Source: Bursaphelenchus xylophilus (lineage: Eukaryota > Nematoda > Chromadorea > Rhabditida > Aphelenchoididae). Taken from it: 64,000 nt of DNA. Of the stretch, positions 57,600 to 64,000 are shown piece by piece. The DNA lies in contig CAJFCV020000001.1 of assembly GCA_904066235.2 (NCBI GenBank), positions 10,473,291 to 10,537,290 of the forward strand, read 5' to 3'. The notes under the pieces were generated by a model. It was not told the origin of the DNA. It did no database searches and was given only the letters and a program-made list of their open reading frames with translations. The first letter of the stretch is position 1. Every line of letters starts with the position of its first letter. A program made the translations under genes and the position numbers.

Positions 57600-60500
57600 A
57601 TGGCTCCATTCCATTGGCAATCCAATGTGAATGTGCAGAATGTGGGCGTGGAGGACATGGTCCTGCTCCGCTCCTTGAACGACAACGCCATTGTGGACAA
57701 TCTGAAGAAACGGTTGGCGGCCAAGGCCATCTTTGTGAGTTTCGTTTGAATTTCGGGCGATCTTCTGGGTTTAGAAGGGATTTGAGAGAAAGCGTGGAAT
57801 TTTATAGATTGAAACGTCGTATTTTACCCTTTTAGAAACGTCGTATTTTACCCTTTTATGACCAAGAAAAAACCGGTTTTATATTCGATTTTTCGGGTTT
57901 TAAATGAAAAACGCCCGAGTTAGAAGAACGTATTTTGCCTTTTTTATCAGTCTGTCGGGAAAATAACGGCGGATCGTCGCGCCTCGGAATCGCTCATCAT
58001 CGCTTTGCGACTGCAAGCCGCGGCTGGGGATTTGGTGCGCGATAGCGGCGAGGCGAGACATTTTGGTGCGACGATCCGCCGTTATTTTTCAGACAGACTG
58101 ATATGACCGAAACCCCTGATTTTTTGACCATTTTATGGATAAATGGCGTCATTTCTGGAAAGCTGCTATTCTTGAATTTTTTTATTGTAATGTTTTATCT
58201 ACTTTTTGACCTTTTTTGTAACCCTATCTTGCTTTTTCCGTCTCCAAACACCATTTTGGACGATTTATGGACAGGAAACGTAAATTTTAGGTGTAAAAAA
58301 CGTAAATGTTTTTATGATTAGAATTAAAGACGAAAGTAACACAAGCCTATTTCAACCTTCAATTTACCTTCCATTCCCTCGGTTTCAGACCTACATTGGG
58401 CCGGTTTTGATCTCAGTGAACCCCTTCAAAGAGATGTCCTACTTCACCGAAAAGGACATGGAACAGTACCAAGGAGCCACCCAGTACGAGAACCCCCCGC
58501 ACATTTACGCCCTCGCCGACAATATGTACCGCAACATGATGATCGACACCGAATCCCAATGTGTGATCATCAGCGGCGAGTCAGGCGCCGGCAAAACTGT
58601 GGCCGCCAAATATATCATGACGTACGTGGCGCGGATATCGGGCGGTGGATCCAGGGTCCAACATGTAAAGGATGTGATCATCAAGTCGAACCCGCTGCTC
58701 GAGGCTTTTGGGAATGCGGCAACGCTGAGGAATTGGAACTCGTCCAGATTTGGGAAATACGTGGAAATTCAGTTTGGAAGAGGTATGTGGAAGGGTGTAA
58801 TTGGGACTTTTTAGATGCGATAGATAGTAAGGGAAGAGGTGATGCGGCTTTTTGTTGTGGAAACTTTTGATTTTGAGCTGTTTTGACTAAATGAAGCTCA
58901 AACTTGCCTAGTGTAATATAATTTTTGCCTCTAAACCAATATTTTTGGTGTCGGACTTCCTTTTTTTGATTGTGAGATGGTCGAAAAGATCTTTATTTTT
59001 ATTTTTTAAACCAGGTTGGCTTTCAAAATTTATCGATTTTTTTTGTTATGACAAAAATTTTCGAAAAATCACCTTGTTTTATGAAAAATTTAATGAGACT
59101 TGTCAAACAAAAACTTTTTTGGCGGAATAAAGTGCTACTGTTAATACTCAAACATCGCTTGAGGCAGATTTGGACCAAAAATTCATCTTTTGATACCTAA
59201 AATAATATAATTTTTTCAGGCGGCGAGCCGATTGGTGGTAAAATCTCCAACTTCTTGCTGGAAAAGTCGCGAGTTTGCAATTTGGGCAAAGGCGAACGCA
59301 ACTTCCACATCTTTTATCAACTCTTGGCGGGCGCTGACAAAAATATGCGAGAGAATTTGGGGATCAGCAATCCGGATTATTACGGGTATCTGGCACAAAG
59401 TGGATGCTATGAGGCGGAAGGGACCGAGGACAGAAAGGAATTTGGAGCCACTTTGGAGGCCATGGAGACGGTCGGAATCAGCGAACAGGATCAATTACAG
59501 ATCCTGCAGATGGTCTCCGCGATATTACACATTGGAAATATCACGTTCGCAGAGGACGGAAACTACGCCAAGATTATGAGTGATGAATGTGAGTGACTTT
59601 TTAGGCTATTTTCGTTTTTTTATGCATTTTTTTATAAATTTTAAAAATTTTTAATCAAAAAAGCTGAATTTTGCCTATGATTTGGTAAAAACGAAAAAAT
59701 AAATCATCTCAAAGGATTAACAAGCGTATTTTATAATCCAAAAAATATTTTCAGACCTCCAGTTCCCCGCCTACCTACTCGGATTGACCACTGAAGCCAT
59801 AAAATCCAAGTTGACCAGCAGAAAATTGGAATCGAAATGGGGAAAAGAGACCGAACAGATCGATGTTCAGCTAAATGTGGAACAAGCCATCTACAACAGA
59901 GACGCGTGGGTCAAAGGAATGTACACAAGGTTGTTCGATTATCTCGGTAAGTCATTTTTTAATGAGAGAAAGACTTGACACATTTTTGGGTCAAGTCTTT
60001 TCTTCGGAAAAAAAGTTTGGTTGAATGGGGTACTTTTTGGAAATATGGTTTTTTATTGAATGAAAATGAAATTTTACACGTTTTTTTTATGAGAGAAAGA
60101 CTTGACACATTTTTGAGTCAAGTCTTTTCTTCGGAAAAAAAGTTTGGTTGAATGGGGTACTTTTTGGAAATATGGTTTTTTATTGAATGAAAATGAAATT
60201 TTAAACGTTTTTTTTATGAGACGAAGACTTGACACATTTTTGAGTCAAGTCTTCTTTTCGCAGAAACCCCATAAATTTTCGTTGATTTCGATATAAAGTA
60301 AATATTTTTAGTAAATTCCGTAAACGCAGCACTCAAGTCGACAGTAAAACACGACTCCAACCTCTCAATCGGCATCCTGGACATCTACGGATTCGAAATT
60401 TTCGATAACAACGGCTTCGAGCAGTTCTGTATCAACTTTGTCAACGAAAAACTCCAACAAATCTTCATCGAGCTGACCCTCAAGGCCGAACAGGAGGAGT

Positions 60501-63500
60501 ACATCAGTGAGGGAATCCATTGGCAGCCCGTCGATTACTTCAACAACAAAATTGTCTGCGATTTAATTGAAGCCAAACGCCCGCCGGGCATCATGTGCCA
60601 TTTGGACGATATTTGCGCCCAAATTCACGGACAGAGCGAGGGATGCGACCAGAAGTTCCTGGTCAAAATGAACCAGAATGTGGGACAGAACCCGCATTAC
60701 AAGCCGGGCGCCAGCAGCTTCTTGATCACCCATTACGCGGGCGATGTAAAGTATGACATTGATGGATTTTGCGACAAAAATAGGGATGTTCTATATCAGG
60801 ATCTCATTCAATTGATGCAGACGAGCGAAAGGTTGGTTTTGAGAGGCGTTTATTGGGATTTTGAGCGAAAAATTATATTATACATGATCAAGTTCAAGGT
60901 CGTGGATAATATATTTGGTGCAGTGAAAGTTTTAATTCTGCTGAAATAAGTCGATTTGAGGCTAATGGCTGTTATTTGCGTTCATTTCTGGTAGATTTAG
61001 TGAAGGAATATTATGTTGTCCATGAGCTTGGTCAAGTGTAAAATAAGAAAATTTTAGCTCGTATTTTGAACCTCTGACAGGCTAAAATAAGAAATTTGAG
61101 ATCCGAAGCTCATGCGGAATGTATTTTCAGCAACTTCATAAGGTCAATGTTCCCCGAGAGCACCACTTTTGGAGCCAAAGCCAAGCCTTCAAGTGCTGCA
61201 ACTAAGATCCGAACTCAAGCAAATCATCTGGTCGATTCGTTAATGAAATGTTCTCCTCATTATGTGCGATGTATCAAGCCGAATGAAAGGAAAAAGGCGT
61301 TGGAATTTGACGAAGAACGGTAAGAAAATTGGAAAATGTATTTTTGACTGCAGTAAGCCAAAAACGATGATTTTTCTCAGAAAAAATTAGTGAAATTGAG
61401 CAGCCTGTTGAATGATTTAGATAGATTAAACCTCGAAGAAGATTTACTGCAATTTTGGGGTCTTGATTTTTGTTTAGAACTTTTCTGGAGACCGTTTTTT
61501 TATATTACTCTAGGTCAGAGGATGACTAAAATAATTTTCGAAATTTTAGGGTAAAACATCAAGTCCGTTATCTCGGCCTCAAAGAGAACGTGCGCGTACG
61601 GCGTGCCGGTTACGCGTACCGTCGTCCCTTCGACAAATTCCTCTGGCGATATGCGATTTTGACCGAAGAAACGTGGCCCACCTTCAATGGAACCGTCCGA
61701 AATGGATGCGAAGTAATCTGCCGACGAATGGGACTGGCCGAAGACCAATTCCAGCTGGGGAAGACCAAAATCTTCATCAAGAACCCGGAGTCGTTGTTCA
61801 TGCTGGAAGAGGCCAGAGAGCGGAAGTACGACGCCTTCGCTCGGGTCCTGCAGAAGGCCTTCAAGAAGTTTGTGGCTGCAAAGAGGCTGGTAAAGCAGAA
61901 GGAAGAAGCGTCTCAGTTGGTCTACGGCAAGAAACAACGACGAAAACACTCGATCAATAGGAACTTTGTGGGCGATTATATTGGAATCGAGAATCGACCA
62001 GCTCTGCAGGCATTGGTCGGAAGGAGGGAGAGAATCGACTTTGCACATGCAATGACAAAGATTGATAGGAGGTTTAAGGTGAGATAGGGGGTCAACGGAG
62101 ATTTTAAAGTAGGATGGGGAGTTTTGAGCGTGAGTTTTGAGACTTTTGGATATTACTTTAGACGAAAAATCGATGAAAAGGTGGAAATCTGGAAGAAATT
62201 TAGTAAAGGAACGTTTGGTTTATAAGGAAATGTACTCAATATTAAATATAAGAGGATTTGGAGATCCTCGGCACCTTTAATTAACTACGAGTTAACTTAT
62301 AATCGGATTTTTTGATATTGTTTTAGAAAAAAGTTGGCTGAAAAGAGCGTAAATTCCAGAAATTTTATTGCTCCTGGTTAAAATGAAAGTTGGCGCCTAT
62401 AATAAATAAAATTTCCTTTTTAGAGTTCAAAAGTGGACGTACTATTAACTGCCAAGTACCTGTGGCTAATTGGACGAGCAATCGAGAAGAATGGAGTGAA
62501 CAAGGGAAAGGTCATCGATGTTGTGAAGAGGTGGGTCTGAAGTACAGTGGAGGACCTGATCCAGTGGCAAAAAAACGTACCATTTTGCATCCAGGAAATA
62601 TCAAAAATGTGGCAAGATACATCCCTCTCCAAGTGAAAAAACTCAGGTTTCAAAAGCGCGCCCGCTCTTTTTGTGTGGGAAAAGCGCCCTTCAAAACGAA
62701 GTTTTTTCGCTTGGAGAGGGAAGCATTTTGCCACATCTTTCATACTTCCCGAATGCAAAATGGTACGTTTTTTTGCCACTGGATCAGGTCCGCACTGTAA
62801 TAAATTTAGTCGGTTTTATCACTGTTTGTATCTAATACTGAGCCTCCATGGTAAAATATCCCTTTTGATAGTCTATATATTGATTTCAGGAAGATCCCGC
62901 TGGAGAATATCACTGAAATTGGTCTCTCCACCCTCCAGGATGACTATATCTTCCTCCAAGTAAAAGACGAATACACAAGTGTGCTGGAGTCCCCATTGAA
63001 AACCGAGATGTTGACGGCGATGAACAAGCGCTATCGAGAGGTGGTGCCGGGTCGCGATCTGCCTCTTCGCTTTGCGAACTCCCATACAGCGATTTTGAAG
63101 AAACTCAAGTATAATATAATCGGATCGCCCGGAGTCCGAGATTTCAAGTTTGTTGAGGACACATCGACCCTCAGAGTTGTGGCGCAACCCGAGAAGAAGG
63201 TTTTGGTCGTCAAAGTTCCGCCAGGTTTACCCGCAACCACTAGTAAGTCTAGGTTTTTTTATTATGATACTTTTTTGAGGGTTTTTGCAGAATTTTAATG
63301 ATAAATCTTATTTTCAGAGCCGACCAATCGTCCAGTCTCGGTTCAGAAGTCGACATGGGCGTCGAGACAGTCTGCCGCCAGAGTCGACCATCATCCGAAC
63401 ATCCTCAGCCAACACAAACCCCCTCAATTGTTCCGAAACACCATCGAAGAGCATCAACACAATCCCGCAGCGATTCTGGCGAATGCTATGAGCTCCAACC

Positions 63501-63957
63501 AGAAGGTCCATCCGATGGCGGATCAGGTGCCGGCATCGCGGCCAGTCCCCAAACCCAAACCGATGGTCAAACCGCGAGGTCCCACGGTACGAGCAATGTA
63601 TCCGTATGACGCCCAAGACACCGATGAATTGTCGTTCTGCGAGGGTCAAATCATTGAGCTCATCAAGAAAGGTGAGTACTAACTGTTTGGAGTGGGACGA
63701 TTGGGAAACCGGAAAGTATTATTTAATACTTTTCGGTTTCCCCAATCGTCTTTTTCCTCAATCGTCCAACTCCGAACTGTTTCGGACCTTACTTCAAAAA
63801 TTATCCACCAAATTTTGTTCAGTTTTTGCCTCTAGTGCAATATAATATTGTCTTCAAAATCACTAAACTCTTGATTTCAGATGATTCAGGATGGTGGCAA
63901 GGCAGGATTGGCCCGAAAATGGGGCTGTTTCCCGCCAACTACGTCGAAGAGCATTGA
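57600..63957 (+). CDS. hum-1: Class I myosin with SH3 tail (myosin Ie/If type)
   Basis: Eleven exons (57600-57734, 58389-58782, 59220-59588, 59755-59946, 60312-60831, 61131-61319, 61550-62078, 62424-62530, 62890-63242, 63318-63671, 63881-63957) join in frame to 1072 residues (human MYO1E about 1108). Family knowledge: long-tailed class I myosins link actin to membranes in endocytosis. Seen here: P-loop GESGAGKT (108-115), switch I NSSRFGKY (162-169), switch II DIYGFE (387-392), actin-binding ..[10 protein letters not shown].., converter, one IQ motif (about 692-714, [14 protein letters not shown]), TH1 basic tail (about 730-930), a Pro/Lys-rich linker ([14 protein letters not shown]) and a C-terminal SH3 ([14 protein letters not shown] ... 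GWWQGRIG ... [11 protein letters not shown]). Several introns carry MITE-like hairpins or repeats. Confidence 0.96.
57946..58102. mobile_element. Palindromic MITE, 157 bp, in myosin intron
   Basis: The ends are inverted repeats of about 34 bp: ATCAGTCTGTC and AATAACGGCGGATCGTCGC on the left reappear inverted as GCGACGATCCGCCGTTATT and GACAGACTGAT on the right. The centre is GC-rich (CTGCAAGCCGCGGCTGG), unlike the flanks. No coding capacity. In intron 1. Confidence 0.8.
59964..60258. repeat. Tandem repeat, 127 bp period, in myosin intron
   Basis: Unit starts at 59964, 60091 and 60218 give about 2.3 copies with a 127 bp period. Each unit begins with a stem-loop (AAGACTTGAC ... GTCAAGTCTT). Copies 1 and 2 are nearly identical. 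It fills most of intron 4, between exons 59755-59946 and 60312-60831. Confidence 0.9.
62545..62797. mobile_element. Tc1/mariner-type MITE, copy B
   Basis: A 253 bp element flanked by TA, starting CAGTGGAGGACCTGATCCAG and ending CTGGATCAGGTCCGCACTG. It has the same subterminal ACGTACCATTTTGCAT blocks and central CTTGGAGAGGGA segment as copy A at 20091-20349. It inserted 14 bp after the donor of myosin exon 8 (62530). Confidence 0.9.
63681..63781. mobile_element. Small hairpin MITE in last myosin intron
   Basis: An inner near-perfect hairpin (GACGATTGGGAAACCGGAAA against TTTTCGGTTTCCCCAATCGT) lies at 63696-63750. Outer inverted ends AACTGTTTGGAGTGGGACGA and TCGTCCAACTCCGAACTGTT enclose it, giving an element of about 100 bp. 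It begins about 9 bp after the donor. Confidence 0.75.
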
Positions 63958-64000
63958 TATAACCTCCAAGTGATATCTAAACCGTCTAAAATAACGTCCG

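Noticed and set aside
59964..60258. Tandem units considered as a CRISPR-like array
   Set aside because: The units are contiguous 127 bp repeats without unique spacers, in a eukaryotic intron.

Overview
The window is nuclear DNA from a nematode, probably not Caenorhabditis itself. It is AT-rich, with compact multi-exon genes whose introns mostly end in TTTCAG. It carries a cuticle collagen and clear orthologues of nematode genes: UNC-32-type V-ATPase a subunit, class I myosin HUM-1, FAAH, U2AF35, RTF2 and a BtpA-like protein. Gene models were built by hand by joining exons in frame through GT..AG sites. Every CDS given here closes in frame across its splice sites, but none has transcript support.

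Layout. 1-12.6 kb: five small genes for secreted or single-pass membrane proteins that I cannot assign to a family with confidence, plus one orphan exon, set among many copies of a dispersed repeat. 12.8-14.0 kb: U2AF35 (minus). 14.6 kb: a small basic protein. 16.7-20.9 kb: a calmodulin-like protein with a long N-terminal extension. 21.1-22.5 kb: another orphan secreted protein (minus). 22.7-25.3 kb: RTF2 and a BtpA-family protein, divergent from a short shared promoter. 25.7-31.2 kb: FAAH, with an antisense tRNA-Gly in intron 2, and a GC-rich inverted-repeat element plus an antisense nested gene in intron 3. 31.3-32.3 kb: cuticle collagen (minus), sharing its 3' end region with FAAH.

34.1-46.7 kb: a tandem duplication with a unit of about 5.2 kb. 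Unit 1 holds the 3' two thirds of an arrestin-domain gene and a complete SH2-tyrosine kinase gene. Unit 2 repeats these, so the second arrestin lacks its 5' end while the second kinase is intact. Unit 2 also carries a 1.46 kb TA-flanked foldback element whose empty target site survives in unit 1. 47.1-52.8 kb: V-ATPase a subunit with two sets of mutually exclusive exons. 52.8-57.6 kb: a long gap with no supported gene. 57.6-64.0 kb: myosin I (motor, IQ, TH1, SH3), with several MITE-like hairpins in its introns.

The genes do not form one pathway; this is ordinary nematode gene packing. The notable features are alternative splicing in the V-ATPase gene, the recent kinase duplication, nested genes in FAAH, and several repeat families or motifs that conventional annotation would miss.
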